From contig JAUYJQ010000038.1 of the NCBI GenBank assembly GCA_030699295.1, positions 1 to 20,841 of the forward strand: DNA of 20,841 nucleotides, in the 5' to 3' direction. The first letter of the stretch is position 1. Each line of letters begins with the position of its first letter. Below, piece by piece: positions 1 through 7,194 of the stretch. A program made the translations under genes and the position numbers. The notes below the pieces were generated by a model. It saw nothing but the letters and a program-made list of their open reading frames with translations, did no database searches and was not told the DNA's origin. The DNA comes from Candidatus Beckwithbacteria bacterium (GTDB lineage: Bacteria > Patescibacteriota > Microgenomatia > UBA1400 > CG1-02-47-37).

Positions 1-1253
1 ACCGGATAGAGCGGGCGGCGGCGCTGACGCTGGAATTTTAATAAACCGGCTAAACTGGCAACTGCTTCTTGGGGCAGGTCGATCGTGGCCACCCCGTTCT
101 TCTTAAGGATAGAGTGGGCGGCTTCGTTTAACTTACCGCCCAGTAAAGACACCACCAGGGGTTTTTTTACCTTGGCAAAGCGTTTGACAATAGCCGCACA
201 AGTGGACTCGACCTGGGTACCGGCCTGAGGGGTGATAATAATTAAGAAGGCATCCTGGCTGGTGTTTTTTAAGACTTGATCAAAAGCGGCGGAGAAACGC
301 TCCGCATCTGCGTCGCCCAGGACGTCGACCGGTTGAGCCACGTCAAAGGCTAAACTGCCGGCAGTATCGGCGGCCAGGATGGCCGGCCCGCCGGCATTGG
401 TGACGATGGCTAAGTCGTTATCTTTTAACTCCGGCTCCAAAGAAAAAACCTCCAGCAAATTTGTCAGGTCAGTCAGGCTTTTGGCCCTCAAACAGCCGGA
501 TTGAGCCAAAGCGGCGGTCACCAGGCTATCCTCCGGGCTAAGTGAAGCCGTGTGACTGCGGCTGGCCCGGCGCCCGGCCGGAGTTTGACCGGCAAACAAG
601 ACCACTACCGGTTTGCGGCGGGAGACGCGGCTGGCAACTTTTAACCACAGAGAGCCGTCGGCAAAAGACTCCAGGTAAAGGGCAATAATTTTGGTGGCTG
701 GATCTTGACCCAGATATTTTAAAAACGCATTTTCGTTGAGGTTTAAGCGGTTGCCTAAGCTGACAAACTTGGAAAAACCCAAGCCTTCATCTTTAGCCCA
801 GCTGAATAAGTAACTGGCTAGAGCCCCGGATTGAGAGATAAAACCAATGTTGCCTTGAGGAGGAGAAACTTTGGCAAAAGTCGTGTCCAGGTTGACATCG
901 GGATTGGCAATACCGAAACAGTTAGGCCCAAGCATTGGCAGGGCCGGACTCTTAAGCTTCACGCCGGCTTTTCCCAACTCGGAAAACCCAGAAGAGATGA
1001 CTATGACCGCCTTAACCTTTTTAGCCAGACAATCGTCAACTACCTGAGGTACAAAGGCTGCCGGTACGGCGATCACGGCCAAATCGACCATTGGTTTGAT
1101 TGCCCTGACACTTTTAAAACCGAAATGCGGGTTGACCAGGTAAAGCGGCTTTGCGTAAGCTTTTAGCTTTTGCCACAAACTGTAGCCGACCTTGCCTTTA
1201 GTTTTCGAGGCTCCGATCAGGGCGATCGATCGAGGTTTAAAAAATTTTTCCAT
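1..1253 (-). CDS. Acetate/acyl-CoA ligase (ADP-forming), alpha region, partial
   Basis: Converts acetyl-CoA (or another acyl-CoA), ADP and phosphate to the acid, CoA and ATP; cytosolic, substrate-level ATP formation. The reading frame stays open from ATG at 1251-1253 to the window edge: 417 codons, with the C-terminus missing. Residues 10-24 form the Rossmann CoA-binding start (IALIGASKTKG), followed by GPNCFGI at 109-115, the GFISQSGA segment at 137-144, and SRSHTASLS with His234, which matches the phosphorylated His of the family. A TNAGGPAILAADT segment opens the third subdomain. Whether a beta (ATP-grasp) part is fused or separate lies outside the window. It starts 5 bases after the gpmI stop without a clear Shine-Dalgarno site, so it is probably co-transcribed with gpmI, eno and ppsA. 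A protein acetyltransferase of the same superfamily is less likely because no GNAT domain is seen here. Confidence 0.88.
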   Translation of the reverse strand, partial: MEKFFKPRSIALIGASKTKGKVGYSLWQKLKAYAKPLYLVNPHFGFKSVRAIKPMVDLAVIAVPAAFVPQVVDDCLAKKVKAVIVISSGFSELGKAGVKLKSPALPMLGPNCFGIANPDVNLDTTFAKVSPPQGNIGFISQSGALASYLFSWAKDEGLGFSKFVSLGNRLNLNENAFLKYLGQDPATKIIALYLESFADGSLWLKVASRVSRRKPVVVLFAGQTPAGRRASRSHTASLSPEDSLVTAALAQSGCLRAKSLTDLTNLLEVFSLEPELKDNDLAIVTNAGGPAILAADTAGSLAFDVAQPVDVLGDADAERFSAAFDQVLKNTSQDAFLIIITPQAGTQVESTCAAIVKRFAKVKKPLVVSLLGGKLNEAAHSILKKNGVATIDLPQEAVASLAGLLKFQRQRRRPLYP

Positions 1254-1258
1254 TGGGC

Positions 1259-2887
1259 TTAGATTAGGCTTTTGCCAGCCATGGCTGACGGCTGGTTTAA
1301 ACCCATAAGTTTTAAAATTGTCGGGGCCACATCGGCTAAAATCCCCGGCGGTAAATGGCTTCCCTGGCCGGTAAACTGGGAACCGACAATCACCAGGGGC
1401 ACCGGATTTTGAGAGTGTTCGGTGTCTACTTCACCTGTTTGTAAGTTAATCAGTTCTTCGGCATTGCCGTGGTCGGCGGTAATCAGGCTGGTACCGCCAA
1501 TAGCAGTGACGGTTGAAACGATCTGCCTTAAAGCCTCATCGGCAGCGGCGCAGGCCTTGATGCTGGCAGCTAAGTCTCCGGTATGAGCCACCATATCCGG
1601 ACAGGCAATATTGACCAGAATAAACTGGTAAACCCGTTGGGTAATTTTTTCCAAGAGTTTAGCCGTTAAAGCCGGAGTAGACATTTCCGGCTGGAGGTCG
1701 TAAGTGGCCACTTTGGGTGACGGGATCATTAACCACTCTTCACCGGGAAATGGCTGTTCGCGCAAACCATTAAAATAGTAGGTAACAAACCGCTCCTTTT
1801 CAGTTTCGGCCAGGTGCAGCTGGCGCAAATTGGCTTCGGCAATAATTCTAGCCAGAGGGTATTGAACTGATAATGGCGGCAGAACCACACCGACCGGTAA
1901 GCCGGCTTCATACTCGGTCATGGTGACAAATTTAAGATTGTTAATGACTTTTTGCCTCTTAAATGGCGGGCTAAGATGAACTTTTTGAGGTAAATGGCTG
2001 GCCAGATACTTATCTTGGAAGGGGTCAAAAGCCAGCTTGTTAGCCTCGGCTTCAAACTTGGGTAACACAAAGGCCTTTGTCAGTTGCCGGGGCCGGTCAA
2101 CCCGGAAGTTGTAAAAAATCACCGCGTCGTTATCGGCAATTAGGCTGACCGGTTGTTCGGCTTCATCTACAATGTTAGTCGGCAAAATAAACTCGTCGGT
2201 TAAACCGGCTTCATAGGCAGCTTTAATGGCGGCTTCGACTGAAATAGCCTGATTGCCTTTACCCTGGGTAAGGCAACTGTAAGCCTTTTCTGTCCGGGGC
2301 CAGCGGTGATCCCGGTCCATAGCGTAGTAACGGCCCATGACAGAAGCAATTTGGCCAAATCCGTGGTGTTTGAGTTGGCTTTTAATTTGTTCCACATAAA
2401 CTGCGGCGCTGGTCGGCGGCGAATCGCGGCCGTCGGTGATCAGATGCAAAGATAACTTGGTAACTTGGTTTAAGCGGGCAAACTTAATCAGGGCAAACAG
2501 GTGTTCATTATTGCTATGGACGCCGCCGGAGCCGACGAGGCCCATCAGGTGTAAAGTTGACTGGTTTTTCTTGACGTGGACGGCGGCAGCGCTTAACTCC
2601 TGGTTTTCGAAAAAGGAGCCATCGGCGATAGCGGTATTAATCCGGGGCAAGTCCTGAAAGACTATTTGGCCGGCGCCTAAGTTGATATGACCGACTTCGG
2701 TGTTACCATCCTCACCTGCCGGTAAGCCGACTGCCTGGCCGGAGGCTAACAACCGGCCCGAGGGATAGGCGCTTAATAGTTGGTTAAAATAAGGCGTTTC
2801 GGCCTGAGTAATGGCGTTGCCCGGTCCGGGAGGAGCCAAACCCCAACCGTCAAGAACAATCAGCACCACCGGCGAGGTGGGCTTCAT
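1259..2887 (-). CDS. gpmI: 2,3-bisphosphoglycerate-independent phosphoglycerate mutase
   Basis: Interconverts 3- and 2-phosphoglycerate in glycolysis and gluconeogenesis with two metal ions (alkaline phosphatase superfamily). Length is 542 residues, slightly longer than the usual 510-515. Visible motifs: the metal Asp in VLDGWG (residue 13), GNTEVGH (61-67), GGVHS with His124, ITDGRDSPP, GRYYAMDRDHRW, the phosphate-binding FRVDRPRQLT, CPDMVAHTGD, TADHGNAEE and EHSQNPVP. The oddity is residue 63: Thr (codon ACC at 2699-2701) where the family has the catalytic, phosphorylated Ser (GNSEVGH). The SDGGVHS motif is also altered to GSGGVHS. The remaining metal and substrate ligands appear intact, so an active enzyme is likely. 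The start ATG overlaps the eno stop (ATGA), which indicates translational coupling. Confidence 0.95.
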   Translation of the reverse strand: MKPTSPVVLIVLDGWGLAPPGPGNAITQAETPYFNQLLSAYPSGRLLASGQAVGLPAGEDGNTEVGHINLGAGQIVFQDLPRINTAIADGSFFENQELSAAAVHVKKNQSTLHLMGLVGSGGVHSNNEHLFALIKFARLNQVTKLSLHLITDGRDSPPTSAAVYVEQIKSQLKHHGFGQIASVMGRYYAMDRDHRWPRTEKAYSCLTQGKGNQAISVEAAIKAAYEAGLTDEFILPTNIVDEAEQPVSLIADNDAVIFYNFRVDRPRQLTKAFVLPKFEAEANKLAFDPFQDKYLASHLPQKVHLSPPFKRQKVINNLKFVTMTEYEAGLPVGVVLPPLSVQYPLARIIAEANLRQLHLAETEKERFVTYYFNGLREQPFPGEEWLMIPSPKVATYDLQPEMSTPALTAKLLEKITQRVYQFILVNIACPDMVAHTGDLAASIKACAAADEALRQIVSTVTAIGGTSLITADHGNAEELINLQTGEVDTEHSQNPVPLVIVGSQFTGQGSHLPPGILADVAPTILKLMGLNQPSAMAGKSLI

Positions 2888-4140
2888 AGTTTCAGCTGGG
2901 TGGCTATAGCCAGCAAGCGGTTATATTTAGCTACCCGTTCGCCGCGGGCCGGAGCGCCGAACTTGGTGTAGTCGGCCAGAGTACCGACGGCAAAATCGGC
3001 AATAAAACTATCATTGGTTTCTCCGGATCGATGGGAAACGATGATTTTAAACTTATTTTGCCGGCAGAGGTTAATGACTTCAATAGTTTCAGAAATGGTG
3101 CCAATCTGATTGGGCTTGATTAAAATGGCGTTGCAGGCTTTTTTGGCAATGGCTTCTTTGACCCGGTCTTTATTGGTGGAAAGCAAGTCGTCACCGATAA
3201 TCAGGCATTTATTCCCTAAAGTTTCAGTTAAGCGGACCCAACCGCTCCAGGCATCTTGGTGTAGGGCGTCTTCTAAGGAAAACAGGTGAAATTCACTGAC
3301 CAATTCCTGAAAATAACTGATTAATTCATCTTCGTTATAAGGTTGAGCCCTGTCTTTAATTTCGTAATGGCCATTTTTATAAAAAAAGTCAGCGGCGACG
3401 TCAAGGCCTAGGAAAACATCCTTGGCCAGCTGGTAAGGGGTCGACTTTAAAGCTTCCAGAATGACCGATAGAGCATCAAGATTGGTAAACAAGTCCGGGG
3501 CAAAACCGCCTTCATCACCGACACTGTGAATGGCGTGCCGGTACTTCAAGGCCTCTTTCAGGCTCTGGTAAACTTCCTCGCCGATTTGCAGGGCCTGGCG
3601 GTATGAGAATCTGGCTGAAGGAATCAGGTGAAATTCCTGAAAATCTAAATTGCCGGCGCCGTGAGCGCCGCCATTAATAATGTTAAATGTCGGTGCCGGC
3701 AGGTGGGTTAGAGGCCGGTCGCTAAAATATTTTTTCCAGATATATTGATATAGGGGCAGGCGGTAGTACTGGGCGCTGGCTTTAAGACAAGCTTGGGAAA
3801 TTGATAACAGGCTATTGGCTCCAAAGCGTGATTTATTTGGGGTACCGTCAAGGACGATTAACTCCTGGTCAATTTGAGTCTGATGAGTCGGGTCTTTGCC
3901 TTTAAGCTTTGGGCCCAAGGTTTGATTGATATGGTTAACTGCCTGGAGGACTCCCAAGCCCCGAAACCGCTGCGGATCTTTGTCTCTAAGCTCGACTGCT
4001 TCGTACTTGGAAGCCGAGACACCTGAAGGCACTGAGGCCACTCCCTGATGGCCCGAATCAAGCCAAATGCTGGTTTCAACAGTCGGGTGACCGCGGGAAT
4101 CAAGAATTTCCCTGGCGATCACTTTAGCGATTTTTGGCAT
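2884..4140 (-). CDS. eno: Enolase (phosphopyruvate hydratase)
   Basis: Interconverts 2-phosphoglycerate and PEP; Mg-dependent, cytosolic. The frame is open to an ATG at 4191, but the family N-terminus (MPKIAKVIAREILDSRG) begins at the ATG at 4138-4140, which gives 418 residues and is preferred. Recognisable are NIINGGAHGAGNLDFQEF, SVGDEGGFAP, the metal ligands in LGLDVAADFFY, FSLEDALHQ and IIGDDLL, the catalytic Lys in LIKPNQIGT, and SHRSGET plus the terminal GAPARGERVAKYNRL. The N-terminal mobile loop reads PSGVSASKYEAVELRD where most enolases have PSGASTGxxEAxELRD. The metal-binding Ser is kept but the following Thr-Gly is Ala-Ser. The gene overlaps the ppsA end by 17 bases and the gpmI start by 4 bases, so it sits inside one operon. 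Confidence 0.96.
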   Translation of the reverse strand: MPKIAKVIAREILDSRGHPTVETSIWLDSGHQGVASVPSGVSASKYEAVELRDKDPQRFRGLGVLQAVNHINQTLGPKLKGKDPTHQTQIDQELIVLDGTPNKSRFGANSLLSISQACLKASAQYYRLPLYQYIWKKYFSDRPLTHLPAPTFNIINGGAHGAGNLDFQEFHLIPSARFSYRQALQIGEEVYQSLKEALKYRHAIHSVGDEGGFAPDLFTNLDALSVILEALKSTPYQLAKDVFLGLDVAADFFYKNGHYEIKDRAQPYNEDELISYFQELVSEFHLFSLEDALHQDAWSGWVRLTETLGNKCLIIGDDLLSTNKDRVKEAIAKKACNAILIKPNQIGTISETIEVINLCRQNKFKIIVSHRSGETNDSFIADFAVGTLADYTKFGAPARGERVAKYNRLLAIATQLKL

Positions 4141-6439
4141 GATGCAGCAGGTTTGCTTCTGCTTGATAAATAAGCTCGCGGGTTTGTTCAATCATGTCCG
4201 GGGAAACAGACACACTGGTAATCCCCCATTTGATCAACTTTTCGGTCAGTTCCGGGTGAAGCGAGGGCGCCTGGCCGCAGATTGAGGAGGTGACCCGGTG
4301 GCGCTGGCTGGTCTTAATGGTTTTTTCCAGGGCCCACAAAACCGCCGGATTTAATTCGTCGTAAACCGGGGCCACTTCGCTGTTATCCCGATCAACCCCG
4401 AGCATTAACATAGTTAAGTCATTGGAACCAATGGACACGCCGTCGATGCCGACAGCGATAAATTCTTCCAGTAAAACGACATTGCTGGGAATTTCCACCA
4501 TCAGCCACAGTTGGAAGTTGTGGGAGCGGGTCAAACCATGGTCGTTAACGATTTTTTTTACTTTGATGAGCTCCTCGACCGTCCGAACGAAGGGAATCAT
4601 CAAATGGATGTTGGTGTAACCCAATTTTTCACGGACTTGCTTTATGGCCTGAAGCTCCAGGGAAAAAACCGCTTCGTCGACCAAATAACGGAAAGCACCC
4701 CGAAAACCCAACATCGGGTTAGGTTCAACCGGTTCATAAGCTTTCCCGCCGATAAGGTGGCTGTATTCGTTGGTTTTAAAGTCAGTCGCCCGGTAAACCA
4801 CCGGCCGGGGAGAAAAAGAGTGGCAGAACTGACTCATACCGGCCACCAGTTTCTCGATAAACTGTTTTTGTTTCCCGTCGGCAATCATTTTTTTGGGGTG
4901 GGTACCGATTTGGGCAATCATAAATTCCGCCCTGAGCAGGCCCACGCCGTCGACATTCTTCTGGGAAATTGGTCCGGCCAGATCCGGTTCGGCCAAGTTG
5001 ACGTAGAGTTTAGTGGCCGTGGCTTTAAAATCCGGAGCCAGCTGTTTTGGGGTCAAGGGTTTTACCGGGGCCGTTTCCACTTTAGCTATTGGCGGAGTTT
5101 TAATCACCTGGCCGCCCAGAAAAACCTCTCCGGTTTTACCATTAACGGTGATCACTTGGCTGGCTTTGAGCTTAGTAGTGGCTATTTTGGCACCGACAAT
5201 GCAGGGAATCCCCAGCTCCCTAGAGACAATGGCCGCATGGGAAGTTTGACCGCCTTTATCGGTAACTATAGCGGCGGCTTTTTTCATCGCCGGAACAAAA
5301 TCAGGCGTGGTCATACTGGTAACCAGAATCTCTCCGGGTAACAACTTGGAAATCTCGGCCGCGGAGCGCAACACCCGCGGATAACCAACAGCCATGCCCG
5401 GGCTGGCGGCTTCGCCTTTGAGAATCATTTTTAAGCTAGCGGTATTGACTGTCTCTGCTTTGGTGTCCGGGGCCGTAATCGTGGTTACCGGCCGAGACTG
5501 GACCAGATAAAACTTCCCTTTGTCCAGGGCCCACTCTATGTCCTGAGGAAAAAAATAATGCTCTTGAACCTGTTCACCCAACTTGGCCAGAAAGACAATT
5601 TGTTCATCGGTTAACTTGGGTTTATCAGATAGAGAAGCTTTAACCTTAACCTCTTTATTACCCTGGCCATGGCGGACTAACTCTTTGGGTTGGTGATTGA
5701 CTTGTTTTTGTAAAATTTTATTGGTTCGCTTCTGGATCAAATAGTGATCGGGAGTATACGCGCCTTGAACAATCATCTCCCCTAAACCATAAACTGCCTC
5801 GATCACCAGTTGATTTTTATCATTGGTCAAGGGGTTAATGGTAAACATGATGCCTGATACCTGGCTTTGAACCATTTTCTGGACCGGAACGGCGATACCG
5901 ACTTTAAAGTGGTCAAACCCACGTTCCTGGCGGTAAAAGATAGCCCGGGGTTCAAACAGGGACGCCCAGCAAGCCCGAACGTTTTGAACTAAATTAGCTT
6001 CACCTTTGACATTGAGAAAGGTTTCCTGCTGGCCGGCAAAGGAAGCGCCTGGCAAATCCTCGGCTGTGGCTGATGATCTGACGGCTACATAAGTGTTAAG
6101 ATCGCCTTTGCCTAATTTTAAATAAGCCTTAATAATGGCCATAGCCAGATCGTCAGGCAGACTGGCGGTTAGAATCAGCTGTTTAATTTTTTTAGAAACT
6201 GAGTTTAAATTTTTTGTCTGATGATGATCGAGATTTTTTAGACAGGCTTTGATTTTTGGCTCTAAGCCGTTAATTTCCAGGACTCGATAGTAAGCCTGAG
6301 CGGTGACGATAAAACCGGGAGGAATCGGAAAACCAGCCTGGGTTAACTCGCCTAAGTTGGCACCCTTACCGCCGACTAAACCAACATCATGTTTATCAAC
6401 CTCTTTAAAATCGACTACCTCGGGCAGGCGTTTAGTCAT
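4124..6439 (-). CDS. ppsA: Phosphoenolpyruvate synthase (pyruvate, water dikinase)
   Basis: Catalyses pyruvate + ATP to PEP + AMP + phosphate, and in low-energy anaerobes may run toward pyruvate and ATP. It has 771 residues and three domains. The N-terminal nucleotide-binding domain (about 1-320) contains VGGKGANLGEL (22-32), VRSSATAEDLPGASFAGQQE (120-139) and DIEWALDKG. The central swivelling phosphohistidine domain (about 340-445) has GGQTSHAAIVSRELGIPC with His401. The C-terminal PEP/pyruvate TIM-barrel (about 480-760) has LLRAEFM, NPMLGFRG, SIGSNDLTML and SICGQAP with the acid/base Cys721. GQAPSLHPE near the C-terminus favours PpsA over pyruvate, phosphate dikinase. The first 33 bases upstream are AT-rich, then comes the REP-like hairpin at 6473-6503. 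No convincing promoter was found. Gene order makes it the head of the ppsA-eno-gpmI-acyl-CoA ligase block. Confidence 0.95.
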   Translation of the reverse strand: MTKRLPEVVDFKEVDKHDVGLVGGKGANLGELTQAGFPIPPGFIVTAQAYYRVLEINGLEPKIKACLKNLDHHQTKNLNSVSKKIKQLILTASLPDDLAMAIIKAYLKLGKGDLNTYVAVRSSATAEDLPGASFAGQQETFLNVKGEANLVQNVRACWASLFEPRAIFYRQERGFDHFKVGIAVPVQKMVQSQVSGIMFTINPLTNDKNQLVIEAVYGLGEMIVQGAYTPDHYLIQKRTNKILQKQVNHQPKELVRHGQGNKEVKVKASLSDKPKLTDEQIVFLAKLGEQVQEHYFFPQDIEWALDKGKFYLVQSRPVTTITAPDTKAETVNTASLKMILKGEAASPGMAVGYPRVLRSAAEISKLLPGEILVTSMTTPDFVPAMKKAAAIVTDKGGQTSHAAIVSRELGIPCIVGAKIATTKLKASQVITVNGKTGEVFLGGQVIKTPPIAKVETAPVKPLTPKQLAPDFKATATKLYVNLAEPDLAGPISQKNVDGVGLLRAEFMIAQIGTHPKKMIADGKQKQFIEKLVAGMSQFCHSFSPRPVVYRATDFKTNEYSHLIGGKAYEPVEPNPMLGFRGAFRYLVDEAVFSLELQAIKQVREKLGYTNIHLMIPFVRTVEELIKVKKIVNDHGLTRSHNFQLWLMVEIPSNVVLLEEFIAVGIDGVSIGSNDLTMLMLGVDRDNSEVAPVYDELNPAVLWALEKTIKTSQRHRVTSSICGQAPSLHPELTEKLIKWGITSVSVSPDMIEQTRELIYQAEANLLHHAKNR

Positions 6440-6472
6440 AGATTAAAGATAACAGAAATGACTTGATGTTTC

Positions 6473-6503
6473 TACCCCTACGAGGAGAGTCCTCGTAGGG
6501 GTA
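6473..6503. repeat. REP-like hairpin copy 1 (14-bp perfect arms)
   Basis: Perfect inverted repeat: left arm TACCCCTACGAGGA at 6473-6486, loop GAG at 6487-6489, right arm at 6490-6503. It lies in the 74-base gap between the divergent starts of ppsA and the transposase. No T-run follows on either strand, so it is not a typical intrinsic terminator. The stem contains CTAC/GTAG near its base; GTAG is the signature tetranucleotide of enterobacterial REPs, though whether that parallel matters here is uncertain. Confidence 0.9.
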
Positions 6504-6507
6504 TACT
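6502..6507 (+). promoter_or_regulatory. Possible -10 box for the transposase, overlapping hairpin 1
   Basis: TATACT begins inside the right arm of hairpin copy 1 and ends 6 bases before the ATG at 6514. No good -35 box is visible. If used, transcription would start at or near the ATG, giving a leaderless message, and the hairpin would occlude the promoter when extruded or bound by the transposase. This is a weak call from one hexamer. Confidence 0.3.
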
Positions 6508-6513
6508 AAAGTA

Positions 6514-7170
6514 ATGCCTGCTAAAAATGCACTTAAAACTTACAATGAAAATAGCTACTACCATCTATATAATCGCGGAGTTAATAAAGGCCTAATCTTC
6601 TTAGATGATCAGGATTATAAAACATTTTTGAGTTATCTTAAGTTTTATCTGTCTCCAGTAAACCTGCGCGGAGAATCCTTAAAGTTACCACCAACACGTC
6701 AATTAAAAAATTATCATGATAAGATTAGGCTTCTTGCTTACTGTTTAATCCCTAATCATTTTCACTTAATCGTTTGGCAAAAGTCTTTCGACGGTATTAA
6801 TTTTTTTATGAGATCTTTGGCGACTAAATATGTCCGTTACTTTAACTCCAAGTATAAAAGAATTGGCCCGGTTTTTCAGGGAGTTTATAAAGCTGTATTA
6901 GTCGAAGGTGAAGAACAATTAATTTACTTGTCTAAATATATTCACCGAAATCCATTGGAAATTCTGCCTACGAGGACTCTCCTCGTAGATTATAAATATT
7001 CAAGCTACGGGAATTATCTGGGCATGTTTAACCAGGCATGGATTTATAAAGATGACATTTTAGGTCTGTTTTCTCAAACCGATCCGAGAAATTCATATGA
7101 AGCCTTTGTGGCTAAAACTGACGAGAGAGACCTGCCGACAATAAAATCCGTTGTTCTTGAGGAAGTTTAG
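6514..7170 (+). CDS. REP-associated tyrosine transposase (RAYT, Y1/HUH family)
   Basis: Single-strand DNA endonuclease/transposase of the Y1_Tnp (COG1943) family, 218 residues. The sequence shows the N-terminal YYHLYNRGVNKGLIFLDDQDY typical of RAYTs, the metal-binding HUH motif in LIPNHFHLIVW (His82, His84), GPVFQGVYKAVLV (118-130), and YLSKYIHRNP with Tyr142 as the likely catalytic tyrosine. The YSSYGNYLG segment (162-170) is the family C-terminal signature. Residues 152-158 (PTRTLLV) are encoded by an inverted copy of the flanking hairpin, in the variable stretch between the YIHRNP and YSSY motifs. The gene runs opposite to its neighbours and is more AT-rich. Its TAG stop ends on the first base of hairpin copy 3. 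The frame is intact, so it is probably functional. An IS200-type TnpA is the alternative, but the HxYNRG start and length favour RAYT. Confidence 0.93.
   Translation: MPAKNALKTYNENSYYHLYNRGVNKGLIFLDDQDYKTFLSYLKFYLSPVNLRGESLKLPPTRQLKNYHDKIRLLAYCLIPNHFHLIVWQKSFDGINFFMRSLATKYVRYFNSKYKRIGPVFQGVYKAVLVEGEEQLIYLSKYIHRNPLEILPTRTLLVDYKYSSYGNYLGMFNQAWIYKDDILGLFSQTDPRNSYEAFVAKTDERDLPTIKSVVLEEV
6967..6989. repeat. REP-like hairpin copy 2, inverted, inside the transposase gene
   Basis: Left arm CTACGAGGA at 6968-6976, loop CTC at 6977-6979, right arm TCCTCGTAG at 6980-6988. It is the reverse complement of the core of copies 1 and 3, with arms cut to 9 bp because the outer base pair (C6967/A6989) does not match. 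It is in frame and encodes PTRTLLV of the transposase. Confidence 0.88.
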
Positions 7171-7194
7171 CCTACGAGGAGAGTCCTCGTAGGC
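7170..7194. repeat. REP-like hairpin copy 3 (11-bp arms) at convergent gene ends
   Basis: Left arm GCCTACGAGGA at 7170-7180, loop GAG at 7181-7183, right arm TCCTCGTAGGC at 7184-7194. Same orientation as copy 1. Its first base is the last base of the transposase TAG stop. On the minus strand it encodes the last six residues and the TAG stop (7172-7174) of the sugar isomerase. No flanking T-run is present, so it is not a classic terminator, although it could stabilise the 3' ends of both messages. Confidence 0.9.

Larger units (their letters stand above)
6473..7194 (+). mobile_element. RAYT/REP-like element: transposase gene bounded by direct hairpins
   Basis: A 722-base unit made of a Y1 (HUH) transposase gene and three copies of one palindrome. 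The outer two hairpins are in the same orientation (loop GAG on the plus strand) and share an identical 23-base core; the inner one is inverted. The unit sits between two minus-strand operon genes, and its coding strand is opposite to theirs. Composition differs: by direct count 6541-6600 is 20/60 G+C, whereas 7261-7320 in the neighbouring gene is 29/60. This layout fits REP/RAYT systems, in which the transposase acts on hairpins of its own class. It also resembles a minimal IS200-like unit with end hairpins. No target duplication was identified, as expected for single-strand transposition. Confidence 0.75.

Noticed and set aside
831..1166. 111-codon plus-strand open frame
   Set aside because: Antisense to the acyl-CoA ligase coding sequence, whose motifs are continuous through this stretch.
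4141..4191. Upstream in-frame ATG extending enolase by 17 residues
   Set aside because: The added residues do not match the enolase N-terminus and would deepen the overlap with ppsA; the ATG at 4140 gives the family start.
4511..5341. 276-codon plus-strand open frame opposite ppsA
   Set aside because: It lies wholly antisense to strongly supported ppsA domains, and its translation shows no recognisable motif; it is a shadow of the codon bias of ppsA.
6473..6503. Hairpin as an intrinsic terminator
   Set aside because: No T-run follows the stem on either strand, and the same hairpin occurs within a coding sequence.
6473..7194. Three repeats as a CRISPR remnant
   Set aside because: Spacing is about 480 and 180 bases, one copy is inverted and within an open gene, and no cas gene is present.
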